Positions 1 to 5,685 of a DNA stretch of 5,685 bases are shown here, one piece after another (within the stretch, counting starts at the first letter, position 1; the number at the start of each line of letters is the position of its first letter). Made by a program: the position numbers and the translations under genes. The stretch is from Hyphomicrobium sp. (GTDB lineage Bacteria; Pseudomonadota; Alphaproteobacteria; Rhizobiales; Hyphomicrobiaceae). The notes under the pieces were generated by a model. That model did not search any database, was not told the origin of the DNA, and saw only the letters and a list, made by a program, of their open reading frames with translations. The stretch is from contig JAUVPN010000189.1 of NCBI GenBank assembly GCA_030598645.1, forward strand, positions 1-5,685. Direction: 5' to 3'.

Positions 1-422
1 ATCTGCCGGCGTTCCAGTTCCGCATTCGGCAAAAGGAAGCCGTCGGTCGTGATTTGCTCGACGCGAGGATGATCTGGCCACCGGGCCAAGAGCGCCTTCA
101 ACACGCGTGCTGTCGTACTCTTGCCGACGGCGACGGATCCGCCAACGCCAAGGATGAATGGGACCTTACCGTCAGCGCGACTGAGGAATTTTGAGGTGAC
201 AGCATGCAATTGCTGTGAGGCGGCCACATAGAGATTGAGAAGGCGCGACATCGGCAGGTAGATCTCTTCGACCTCCGCAACCGAAAGTTCTTCGATAATC
301 CCCGAGAGTTGCTCGAGCTCGCTTTCGAGCAACGTCATCGGCGTGTCCGCGCGCAACCGCGCCCATTCCTCGCGATCAAACATGCGATAGGGGGAAAACT
401 GTAAATTGGCAGGATAGGCCAT
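1..422 (-). CDS. coaA: Pantothenate kinase, type I (3'-truncated by window edge)
   Basis: CoaA phosphorylates pantothenate with ATP, the first and usually rate-setting step of coenzyme A synthesis, in the cytoplasm. Only the first 140 codons are present; the family is about 310-320 residues, so the C-terminal half lies beyond base 1. Visible are the N-terminal block [11 protein letters not shown], then [23 protein letters not shown], a Walker A loop GSVAVGKST (residues 95-103) and ITTDGF. With the ATG at 422, the Walker lysine is residue 101 and the TTDGF aspartate is 127, the numbers I recall for the functional residues of E. coli CoaA, and the N-terminus aligns without a gap; I chose this start for that reason. 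An in-frame ATG at 458 would add 12 residues and sits closer to hisE with a GAGA-type ribosome site, so it remains possible. For the 422 start a GGAG lies about 14 bases upstream, rather far. It follows hisE by 46 bases and is probably cotranscribed with it. Identity is nearly certain; the start is less so. Confidence 0.95.
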   Translation of the reverse strand, partial: MAYPANLQFSPYRMFDREEWARLRADTPMTLLESELEQLSGIIEELSVAEVEEIYLPMSRLLNLYVAASQQLHAVTSKFLSRADGKVPFILGVGGSVAVGKSTTARVLKALLARWPDHPRVEQITTDGFLLPNAELERRQ

Positions 423-468
423 GACGCTCGAAATCGCTCCGGGCAACAGCGCCGGCATCTTAGTTCTC

Positions 469-795
469 TTACCGCTGCGTGCGGCCCGCCTTTTCTTCCA
501 GCCCCGACGTGCCACCACGCCGCTCTAGAACGCGAAGCACATCGTCAAATGATACACTGCGGCTCTCCAAGAGGACCAGGAGATGATAGAGTAAGTCGGC
601 AGCCTCTTCCTTGAGCTTCTCCTCGGTCTCTCCAGCCCCTGCGATGACCGTCTCGATGGCTTCTTCACCGAGCTTCTTGGCACAACCAATCGGACCAGCG
701 TCGAGAAGTTGCCGAGTGTAGGAGGCTCCGGTGACGGCGGCGGAACGACGCGCACGGATGGTCGCGGCGAGGCGCTGTAAGACATCATTGCTCAT
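469..795 (-). CDS. hisE: Phosphoribosyl-ATP pyrophosphatase
   Basis: HisE hydrolyses phosphoribosyl-ATP to phosphoribosyl-AMP and pyrophosphate, the second step of histidine biosynthesis. The 108 residues match the usual length of a stand-alone HisE. The all-alpha MazG-like fold is shown by the metal-binding acidic motif: EEAIE (E44, E45, E48) followed by EAAD (E64, D67). Other family marks are [11 protein letters not shown] (25-35), CAKKLGEE (38-45), [10 protein letters not shown] (67-76) and the C-terminal SGLEEKAGR. No HisI cyclohydrolase domain is fused, so hisI must lie elsewhere. An in-frame TGA four codons upstream fixes the ATG at 795 as the most upstream start; its ribosome site is weak (GAAGA). 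The gene follows parB by 86 bases and precedes coaA. The hisE-coaA pair is common in Rhizobiales, but there it normally follows hisF, which is absent here. Confidence 0.96.
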   Translation of the reverse strand: MSNDVLQRLAATIRARRSAAVTGASYTRQLLDAGPIGCAKKLGEEAIETVIAGAGETEEKLKEEAADLLYHLLVLLESRSVSFDDVLRVLERRGGTSGLEEKAGRTQR

Positions 796-809
796 GGCGT
801 GTCTTCAGG

Positions 810-846
810 GCTGCATGAAGGTGATGCTGCGCCCGGCTCATGCAGC
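810..846. repeat. Inverted repeat in the parB-hisE spacer
   Basis: Perfect 9-bp arms GCTGCATGA (810-818) and TCATGCAGC (838-846) flank a 19-base loop. A competing shorter stem is possible, GCTGC at 826-830 with GCAGC at 842-846. In the direction of transcription a TTTT lies before the hairpin and no T-run follows it, so it does not look like a rho-independent terminator. It ends 14 bases ahead of the hisE start and could shape the leader of hisE in the parB-hisE message. Function is unknown; a chance palindrome is possible. Confidence 0.5.
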
Positions 847-881
847 AAAAGCACCGCCGCGTCAAGCACTTGCGCCCATGG

Positions 882-1763
882 TCACGCGCTGGAGCTCGTG
901 GCTAGCCGCATCCGAATGTAGTCGAGCTGGTCAAAATTACCGTACTTAATGACGAGATTGCCGCTCTCGCCCGAACCGCGCTTGATCTCAACCTTCAATC
1001 CGAGAACCGCCGAAAGCTCGTTCTCGAAGGCTCGCGTATCGGCGTCCTTCTCGCGCACCCGACGCGACGAGCCATTGCTATGGCCAACCTCTTCGCCCCC
1101 CTGCGCGAGAGCTTCGACCTCGCGCACATTGAGGTCGTGCTCGATGATGTGCTGCGCCATCTTTTCAGCGTCATTACGTCCGATTAGCGCCCGCGCATGA
1201 CCGGCGGTTAGCTTGCCACTCTCGACCATGGCCTGCACACTCTCCGGCAGCTTTAGGAGCCGCAGTGTATTGGCAACATGACTGCGACTTTTGCCGATAA
1301 TTTCGGAGAGCTGTTCCTGGCTGTAGTCGAAACGCTCGACCAGCTCGCGATAACCTGCCGCCTCTTCGATAGCGTTGAGGTCAGCTCGCTGCACATTCTC
1401 GATGATTGCAAGCTCGAGAACTTCTTTATCGTTGAGGTCCCGCGCAATGACGGGGACCGTATGCAATCCTGCCTTCTGCGCTGCGCGCCAGCGTCGCTCG
1501 CCAGCAACAATCTCGTAGCCGTCCGCAACCGACCGCACGATGATCGGCTGCACCAATCCCTTGTTGCGGATGGAATCTGCAAGTTCGGTGAGCTCATCTT
1601 CGTGGAAGCTCTTGCGAGGATTAAGTTCCCCTGGCCTTAAATCCGCCGTGGGGATCAGGCGCTGCTCACCTTCGGGCGGCAGCATGGGACGGCCTGGTGT
1701 CGGCTCGCCGATCAACGAAGCCAATCCGCGTCCCAAACGGCTCCTCGGCAATGGTGCGTTCAT
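882..1763 (-). CDS. parB: Chromosome partitioning protein ParB (parS-binding CTPase clamp)
   Basis: ParB binds parS, then slides along flanking DNA as a CTP-switched clamp and forms the segregation complex moved by ParA. The 293 residues are typical of chromosomal ParB. In order: an N-terminal RSRLGRGLASLIGE (7-20), the basic LGRGL segment that contacts ParA; box I LNPRKSF (47-53); the CTP-binding box II GERRWRA (88-94); box III ENVQRADLN (122-130); a helix-turn-helix around 149-172 (EQLSEIIGKSRSHVANTLRL); a variable linker rich in charged residues and G/S (about 222-245); and a C-terminal dimerisation domain ending NFDQLDYIRMRL. All CTP-binding boxes look intact. The ATG at 1763 lies 24 bases after parA, with AAGGGG about 11 bases upstream. 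Its probable targets are the two parS sites at 3216-3231 and 5589-5604. Unusually, the next gene is hisE. Identification is secure. Confidence 0.98.
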   Translation of the reverse strand: MNAPLPRSRLGRGLASLIGEPTPGRPMLPPEGEQRLIPTADLRPGELNPRKSFHEDELTELADSIRNKGLVQPIIVRSVADGYEIVAGERRWRAAQKAGLHTVPVIARDLNDKEVLELAIIENVQRADLNAIEEAAGYRELVERFDYSQEQLSEIIGKSRSHVANTLRLLKLPESVQAMVESGKLTAGHARALIGRNDAEKMAQHIIEHDLNVREVEALAQGGEEVGHSNGSSRRVREKDADTRAFENELSAVLGLKVEIKRGSGESGNLVIKYGNFDQLDYIRMRLATSSSA

Positions 1764-1787
1764 TGCGTGTCGTGCCCCTTGTTCTGG

Positions 1788-2621
1788 TTAGGCTGCTTTG
1801 TGCTGACGCTCGCGTTCGATGATCTCGATCGCAAGTTTGATGTAAGCCTGGCTGCCGGCGCAGTCGTAATCGTAGAGAAGAATCGGTTTGCCGTGCGATG
1901 GCGCTTCCGCCACGCGCGTGTTGCGCGGAATGATTGTCTGGTAGACCTTTGCGCCGAAGAACCCGCGAACGTTTTCCGCCACCTCTCTCGAAAGCGACGT
2001 GCGTGCATCGTGCATGGTCAGCACAACACCCTGGATCTCGAGCGTGGGATTAAGCGTCGCCCGGATTTGGTCGATGGTGTCCTTCAGCTGAGAGATGCCT
2101 TCAAGCGCAAAGAATTCGCATTGCACTGGCACCAATACAGCATTTGCCGCAGTCATCGAGTTCAGCGTGAGGAGGTTGAGTGAAGGCGGACAGTCGATCA
2201 GCACATAATTAAAGGCCTCCTCGGGCGGAATAGTGCGCTGCTGGACCAGAAGCTCACTTAGCGCATCGCGCAACCGAAAAGCGCGGTTCTGATCCGGGCC
2301 CAGGGTAGTGTCGATGCCAACCAAGTCCGCGTTGGCAGGAACCGCGTACAAGCCGGGCACAGCGGTCGGCTGGCGCGACTCAATTAGTGTGGCCGACCCG
2401 GTCAGCACGTCGAACGATGTTTTCGAGCGCGAGTCCACATCGATACCTAGTCCCGTCGACGCATTGCCTTGGGGATCGAGGTCGAGCACCAGCACCCGCT
2501 CACCAATCGATGCCAGAGCGGTGCCGAGATTAATGGCCGTTGTCGTCTTACCAACGCCGCCCTTTTGATTGGCGATGGCAAGGGTCCGGAGCCCAGCGGC
2601 TCCCATCATCGCACCCGTCAC
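1788..2621 (-). CDS. parA: Chromosome partitioning ATPase ParA (Soj family)
   Basis: ParA is a Walker-type ATPase that binds DNA nonspecifically as an ATP dimer and, stimulated by ParB, draws the parS complex across the cell. The 277 residues carry the deviant Walker A KGGVGKTT (20-27, signature lysine K20 and P-loop lysine K25), the A' motif LVLDLDPQGN (44-53), Walker B VLIDCPPSL (140-148), and TMHDARTSLS (202-211) followed by IPRN (231-234). The length and short N-terminus mark the chromosomal (Soj) type, without the extra N-terminal DNA-binding domain of type Ia plasmid ParA. I chose the GTG at 2621 because GGAGG lies 8 bases upstream; the ATG codons at 2609 and 2606 would be about 20 bases from it and lack a good site. 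The gene begins three bases after the rsmG stop, implying translational coupling, and is followed 24 bases later by parB. Confidence 0.98.
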   Translation of the reverse strand: MTGAMMGAAGLRTLAIANQKGGVGKTTTAINLGTALASIGERVLVLDLDPQGNASTGLGIDVDSRSKTSFDVLTGSATLIESRQPTAVPGLYAVPANADLVGIDTTLGPDQNRAFRLRDALSELLVQQRTIPPEEAFNYVLIDCPPSLNLLTLNSMTAANAVLVPVQCEFFALEGISQLKDTIDQIRATLNPTLEIQGVVLTMHDARTSLSREVAENVRGFFGAKVYQTIIPRNTRVAEAPSHGKPILLYDYDCAGSQAYIKLAIEIIERERQHKAA

Positions 2622-2624
2622 CGA

Positions 2625-3290
2625 TCAACCCTCCGCTTTGGCTCTCAATGCTCGAACCAAGATGATTTGGCCTTCCTTGTCCGTTTGACTTGGACACTGT
2701 TCAGTTAACAACTCCCACTCCTGATTTGCCGCATCGAGCTCCGCCTTTGCTTCGCGGCCTTTAAGAAAGAGGCCCACGGTGGATCCCGAAAAATAAGGTG
2801 CGACCAATTGAAGGAGCCGGGGCATCGGCGCGAGCCCCCGGGCAGTAATCGCGTCAACCTGTCCAACCATATATTGAGTCGCGGCTTTCTCGATTCTCTC
2901 CGGGTAGATGTCCACAGGCACCCCAGTTTGGCGCGCCACCTCGCCAAGGAATGCAGCCTTTCGCGTATCGCTCTCCACCAGGGCCACATGCGCTCCTTCC
3001 CTCTCCGCAAGAAGAATGGCAAGGACCAAACCTGGAAAACCTGCTCCAGAACCCAGATCTACCCACCGGTTGACACTGAGCGGCGCGAGGTCGAGGAGTT
3101 GGGCAGAGTCAGCGAAATGGCGCGACCAGGTTTGCTCCAGGGTGCCCGCCCCTACCAGATTGATCGTCTTCTGCCATTGCTTGAGCAGTCTCTCGTAGGT
3201 CTTGAACCGCGAGATCGTTTCACGTGAAACGCTAAACTGCCGAGCGAAGTCTTCCGCGCTGCCAATCGAAGACGCGCCGGGCCTCGCCAT
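2625..3290 (-). CDS. rsmG: 16S rRNA (guanine-N7)-methyltransferase RsmG (GidB)
   Basis: RsmG methylates N7 of G527 (E. coli numbering) in 16S rRNA using S-adenosylmethionine; loss of the family enzyme gives low-level streptomycin resistance in several bacteria. The 221 residues fit the family. Visible are NLVGAGTLEQTWSRHFADS (44-62, with the conserved RHFADS), the SAM-binding glycine loop DLGSGAGFPGLVLAI (78-92), VALVESDTRKAAFL (102-115, acidic residue at the end of strand 2), DAITARGLAP (146-155) and the late motif LFLKGRE (174-180). The N-terminal VSRETISRF (21-29) is the alphaproteobacterial 'SRE' feature: its codons form a parS site. The ATG overlaps the mnmG stop by one base (TAATG), so translation is probably coupled. 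The stop is three bases before parA. Identification is secure. Confidence 0.98.
   Translation of the reverse strand: MARPGASSIGSAEDFARQFSVSRETISRFKTYERLLKQWQKTINLVGAGTLEQTWSRHFADSAQLLDLAPLSVNRWVDLGSGAGFPGLVLAILLAEREGAHVALVESDTRKAAFLGEVARQTGVPVDIYPERIEKAATQYMVGQVDAITARGLAPMPRLLQLVAPYFSGSTVGLFLKGREAKAELDAANQEWELLTEQCPSQTDKEGQIILVRALRAKAEG
2630..2634 (-). promoter_or_regulatory. Shine-Dalgarno site of parA
   Basis: GGAGG, read on the minus strand, lies inside the last codons of rsmG and 8 bases before the GTG at 2621. It is the strongest ribosome site in the window and decides for the GTG start over the ATG pair at 2609/2606. Confidence 0.7.
3216..3231. promoter_or_regulatory. parS: parS site inside rsmG
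   Basis: The sequence CGTTTCACGTGAAACG is a perfect 16-bp palindrome. It matches the bacterial parS consensus TGTTTCACGTGAAACA at the inner 14 positions and differs only at the two outer bases. It encodes residues 21-25 (VSRET) of RsmG, so both DNA site and protein are under selection. ParB, encoded about 1.5 kb away, is the expected ligand. Confidence 0.95.
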
Positions 3291-5161
3291 TAGGCTGAAT
3301 CCCGAAAAGGTCGCGCCTTGAGCTGCGCCAAAAGCAGAAGAAGCGCTGCTGGCGTCATGCCGTCCATCCGCGCCGCTTGAGCGAGCGTGGTTGGTCGATA
3401 GCGTGCCAGCTTCTGCCGCAACTCAGTCGATAGCCCCGGCAGCCCCTCAAAATCCAACTCGGGCGGAATACGCAGGGCTTCGTCCTTGCGCAGCGCCTCC
3501 ACATCGAGGTCCTGTCGACGAACATAGGAAGCATAGCGGGCATCAACTTCGATCTGAGCGGCGATCGTCGGCGAGACCTTTCCGACTTCAGGCCAAATGG
3601 CCGCCAGGTTGGCAAGCCTGACACTTGGCAGCGCCAACAAATCGAACGCACTGCGCCGGCGCCCGTCCTTTTTAACGTCCAGGCCGCACCGCTCGGCCTC
3701 AGTCGGCGTAAGCGTCAGCGACTGAAACATCTCCGTTGCCTCGCTTAGCGCGGCCGCTTTGGCTTCGAATGACTGTCGTCTCGTTTTGCTGACACAACCC
3801 AAGGCTATGCCTATAGGCGTTAGCCGCTGATCGGCATTGTCAGCACGAAGTCGCAGCCGGTATTCGGCGCGCGAGGTGAACATGCGATAGGGCTCGCTCA
3901 CGCCGCGCGTCACGAGATCATCGATCATGACGCCCAAGTAGCTATCCGCCCGCGATAGCACAAAGGCCGTGTCCGAACCTCCAGCTGCTAGCCCGGCGTT
4001 GATCCCCGCCGCAAGTCCCTGGGCGCCGGCCTCCTCATACCCTGTCGTTCCATTGATCTGGCCTGCGAGATACAGCCCGGGTAGCTTCTTAACCTCTAAG
4101 GCGGGCGACAGCTCTCGCGGGTCGACGTAGTCATACTCAATGGCGTACCCAGGCCGCTTTATGATCGCCTTTTCCAGGCCCGGCATTGCACGCACGAAAG
4201 CCGCTTGCACATCCGCAGGGAGCGAAGTCGAGACCCCATTTGGATAGACGGTATCGTCGTCAATTCCCTCCGGCTCGAGAAACACCTGATGTGCGCTCCG
4301 GTCGGCGAAACGCACCACCTTGTCCTCGATTGACGGACAGTAGCGTGGACCCGCACTTTCGATTTGTCCCGAATAGATGGCAGAGCGGGTCAGATTGGCG
4401 CGGATGATCGCATGGGCCTTCGCCGTTGTTCGTGTGATCGAGCAGGAAATCTGAGGCGTGGTGATTTGTTTGGTCAAGAACGAGAACGGTACCGGCGGAT
4501 CGTCGCCCGGTTGCGTCTCCAGCCCTTCCCACTCGATTGAGGAGGCTGCAAGTCGTGGCGGCGTCCCAGTTTTTAGGCGCCCCAGTTGCAGACCCAACGC
4601 ATAAAGCCTCTCGGACAGCTTGAGCGCGGGGGCCTCCCCGGAGCGACCTGCCGAGATGGTCTGTTCACCGATGTGGATCAGGCCGTTGAGGAATGTGCCC
4701 GTAGTTAGAACCACAGCCCTAGCACCGAGGCACTGCCCATTGTCGGTCATAACACCTTCTACGCGCCGACCCACGACTATGAGGTCGTCGACCCCGCCCT
4801 CCACCACCTCAAGGCTGTCTATGCCACCGATCGCGACTTGCATCGCCTGGCGGTAAAGCCTTCGGTCGACCTGCGCGCGCGGCCCGTGAACCGCGGGCCC
4901 CTTTGAGCGGTTCAGCAGGCGAAATTGGATGCCAGCAGAATCAGCTACATGCCCCATCAGACCATCCAAAGCGTCGATCTCTCGAACCAGATGCCCTTTG
5001 CCGAGCCCTCCGATCGCCGGGTTACAGGACATCTCTCCCACCGTCGCTAAAGTATGCGTTACGAGCGCAGTCTTTGCTCCCATTCGCGCAGAGGCGGCTG
5101 CGGCCTCGCACCCAGCGTGCCCCCCACCCACAACGATTACGTCGAAGGTCTTATCGAGCAT
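3290..5161 (-). CDS. mnmG: tRNA uridine 5-carboxymethylaminomethyl modification enzyme MnmG (GidA)
   Basis: MnmG, an FAD protein working in a complex with the GTPase MnmE, installs the (carboxymethyl)aminomethyl group at C5 of wobble U34 in several tRNAs. With the ATG at 5161 it has 623 residues, the normal family length. Visible are the FAD-binding GGGHAG (12-17), [16 protein letters not shown] (44-59, conserved Cys46), LKTGTPPRL (196-204), [11 protein letters not shown] (271-281, conserved Cys275), FLEPEG (294-299), RPGYAIEYD (336-344), [13 protein letters not shown] (366-378), [13 protein letters not shown] (424-436) and the C-terminal helical domain ending in [15 protein letters not shown], which contacts tRNA and MnmE. 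The frame stays open upstream to an ATG at 5287, but that extension has no family counterpart, and an AGGA lies 6 bases before 5161. An ATG at 5182 is a lesser alternative. It is first in the probable run mnmG-rsmG-parA-parB-hisE-coaA. Confidence 0.98.
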   Translation of the reverse strand: MLDKTFDVIVVGGGHAGCEAAAASARMGAKTALVTHTLATVGEMSCNPAIGGLGKGHLVREIDALDGLMGHVADSAGIQFRLLNRSKGPAVHGPRAQVDRRLYRQAMQVAIGGIDSLEVVEGGVDDLIVVGRRVEGVMTDNGQCLGARAVVLTTGTFLNGLIHIGEQTISAGRSGEAPALKLSERLYALGLQLGRLKTGTPPRLAASSIEWEGLETQPGDDPPVPFSFLTKQITTPQISCSITRTTAKAHAIIRANLTRSAIYSGQIESAGPRYCPSIEDKVVRFADRSAHQVFLEPEGIDDDTVYPNGVSTSLPADVQAAFVRAMPGLEKAIIKRPGYAIEYDYVDPRELSPALEVKKLPGLYLAGQINGTTGYEEAGAQGLAAGINAGLAAGGSDTAFVLSRADSYLGVMIDDLVTRGVSEPYRMFTSRAEYRLRLRADNADQRLTPIGIALGCVSKTRRQSFEAKAAALSEATEMFQSLTLTPTEAERCGLDVKKDGRRRSAFDLLALPSVRLANLAAIWPEVGKVSPTIAAQIEVDARYASYVRRQDLDVEALRKDEALRIPPELDFEGLPGLSTELRQKLARYRPTTLAQAARMDGMTPAALLLLLAQLKARPFRDSA

Positions 5162-5167
5162 GTTTCG

Positions 5168-5171
5168 TCCT
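5168..5171 (-). promoter_or_regulatory. Shine-Dalgarno site of mnmG
   Basis: AGGA on the minus strand lies 6 bases before the ATG at 5161. A second AGGAG sits just after the alternative ATG at 5182 and so cannot serve that codon. Together with family length this places the start at 5161, not 5182 or 5287. Confidence 0.6.
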
Positions 5172-5393
5172 GATCTCCTCATGTGGACTGGCAAACTAGC
5201 GGTATTCGCTGCAGTCTCTCCGCGTCCCTGACCTACATCTTGCAGGGTGGCTAGAAGAAAGCGACGGCGCCGGCAAGCGGTCCTCATTGTGAACTAAGAA
5301 CGGCAGAATGTTATTTTCACCCCTAACTGGCTAAGTCCTCAAGGCATAGCGGCGTTTCGTTTTGCATTCATCGGTAGTCGATCAAGGTCCGTC

Positions 5394-5570
5394 ATGCCAA
5401 AGAACAAGGACGCCTCGTCCACCCTGCCTAAGACAACACATCGCATTTCTGGCCACCCGCCGTTGCCACCGCTGGATATCATTCAAGCGTTGCAAGGACT
5501 GTCGGTGACGAACTGGCAGGCTCAGAATGCGGCTGCCCTGCGCGCGTCGGCTCCCGAAGAACAATGCTGA
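5394..5570 (+). CDS. Possible small protein of unknown function (58 aa)
   Basis: A short plus-strand frame runs from an ATG at 5394 to TGA at 5568-5570. AAGG lies 6 bases ahead of the ATG, a reasonable ribosome site, and about two thirds of codons end in G or C, in line with a coding sequence in this G+C-rich DNA. The product has a polar N-terminus (MPKNKDASS), a proline-rich turn (GHPPLPPLD, residues 20-28) and a likely helix (IIQALQGL, 29-36, continuing NWQAQNAAALRAS). It has no signal peptide, membrane segment or motif I recognise. It is divergent from mnmG and convergent with mnmE, in a gap otherwise without genes. It could be a real small gene, the remnant of a larger one, or chance; no clear promoter is visible. 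The minus strand is also open across this stretch, which weakens the case. Confidence 0.4.
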   Translation: MPKNKDASSTLPKTTHRISGHPPLPPLDIIQALQGLSVTNWQAQNAAALRASAPEEQC

Positions 5571-5588
5571 CTTAAATAGCGAGCGATG

Positions 5589-5604
5589 GGTTTCACGTGA
5601 AACA
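5589..5604. promoter_or_regulatory. parS: parS site downstream of mnmE
   Basis: GGTTTCACGTGAAACA carries the same perfect 14-bp core GTTTCACGTGAAAC as the rsmG site and differs from the 16-bp consensus only at the first base. It is noncoding, lying 9 bases after the mnmE stop and 18 bases after the end of the possible small plus-strand ORF. With the site at 3216 it makes a pair about 2.4 kb apart flanking mnmG, near parAB. Confidence 0.93.
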
Positions 5605-5613
5605 GTGAGGCCG

Positions 5614-5685
5614 CTACTTTCCGATGCAAAAGCGACCAAAAATTTGATCCAGCATATCCTCAACATCCACCCGGCCGGTGATACG
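5614..5685 (-). CDS. mnmE: tRNA modification GTPase MnmE (TrmE), C-terminal end only
   Basis: Only the last 23 codons and the TAG stop are inside the window. They read RITGRVDVEDMLDQIFGRF followed by CIGK. The ending F-C-I-G-K is the invariant MnmE C-terminus, whose cysteine and lysine lie near the tRNA-modifying site, and GRITGRVDVEDLLDxIF is the usual sequence just before it. MnmE is a potassium-dependent GTPase that binds a formyl-folate and works with MnmG on wobble uridine of tRNA. Gene order supports the call: mnmE stands upstream of mnmG on the same strand. The bulk of the gene, including the G domain, lies beyond base 5685. Despite the short piece, the motif and context make the identification strong. 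Confidence 0.93.
   Translation of the reverse strand, partial: RITGRVDVEDMLDQIFGRFCIGK

Larger units (their letters stand above)
5162..5613. other. 452-base gap between mnmE and mnmG
   Basis: The stretch separates two genes that are adjacent or nearly so in many alphaproteobacteria. It contains a parS site next to mnmE (5589-5604) and a possible plus-strand small gene (5394-5570). The part before mnmG (5162-5393) should carry the promoter of the mnmG run. The best I can see on the minus strand is TTGAGG (5342-5337) with GAAAAT 18 bases on (5318-5313), a weak match I do not call as a promoter. The minus-strand frame of mnmG stays open here to 5287 but shows no family similarity. I found no DnaA box (TTATCCACA), tRNA or strong terminator. 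Confidence 0.7.

Noticed and set aside
810..850. Rho-independent terminator after parB.
   Set aside because: In the transcribed direction the T-run precedes the hairpin rather than follows it, and on the other strand the stem is followed by A residues, not T.
1278..1640. 120-residue plus-strand frame opposite parB.
   Set aside because: It lies wholly opposite a secure gene, has no recognisable motif, and is of the kind expected from G+C-rich DNA.
1767..2183. 138-residue plus-strand frame opposite parA.
   Set aside because: Antisense shadow of parA; no plausible motif or independent support.
2808..3227. 139-residue plus-strand frame opposite rsmG.
   Set aside because: Antisense shadow of rsmG with no family features.
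5162..5613. Replication origin in the gap beside mnmG and parS, since origins lie near gidA in some bacteria.
   Set aside because: No DnaA boxes, no repeated AT-rich units and no CtrA-type paired sites are visible in the gap.
5382..5666. 94-residue minus-strand frame overlapping the mnmE end, containing SRET as in RsmG, which could suggest a duplicated rsmG start.
   Set aside because: The SRET residues arise simply because the parS palindrome is read in that frame; flanking residues do not resemble RsmG, and the frame overlaps the clear mnmE C-terminus out of register.

Overview
The window is ordinary-looking chromosomal DNA of an alphaproteobacterium, most probably of the Rhizobiales/Hyphomicrobiales. 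The evidence is the gene order mnmE - mnmG - rsmG - parA - parB, perfect CACGTG-centred parS sites at that locus, the hisE-coaA pair, and protein sequences of alphaproteobacterial type. Genus cannot be fixed from the sequence alone. Every recognised gene is on the minus strand, so transcription runs from high to low coordinates.

Layout in the direction of transcription: (1) 5685-5614, the last 23 codons of mnmE, ending in the diagnostic FCIGK tail. (2) 5613-5162, a 452-base gap holding a parS site directly behind mnmE and a possible 58-codon gene on the opposite strand. (3) 5161-3290 mnmG, whose stop overlaps the start of (4) rsmG, 3290-2625, with a second parS site inside its 5' coding sequence. 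(5) 2621-1788 parA, with a GTG start and a strong Shine-Dalgarno in the end of rsmG. (6) 1763-882 parB. (7) 881-796, an 86-base spacer with a 9-bp inverted repeat. (8) 795-469 hisE. (9) 422-1, the 5' part of coaA, running off the window. No clear rho-independent terminator is visible from mnmG to coaA, so these six genes could form one transcript.

Functionally the window joins three jobs. MnmE and MnmG together modify the wobble uridine of certain tRNAs, and RsmG methylates 16S rRNA. ParA, ParB and the two parS sites form the chromosome segregation machine: ParB loads at parS and spreads as a CTP-dependent clamp, and ParA moves the complex. HisE (histidine biosynthesis) and CoaA (coenzyme A biosynthesis) are metabolic passengers. 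In related bacteria they usually follow hisF rather than parB, so the parB-hisE junction is the main departure from the expected order.

I see no mobile element, CRISPR array, RNA gene or evidence of a new system. The points most worth a second look are the parB-hisE junction, the small plus-strand ORF at 5394-5570 and the placement of the two parS sites.
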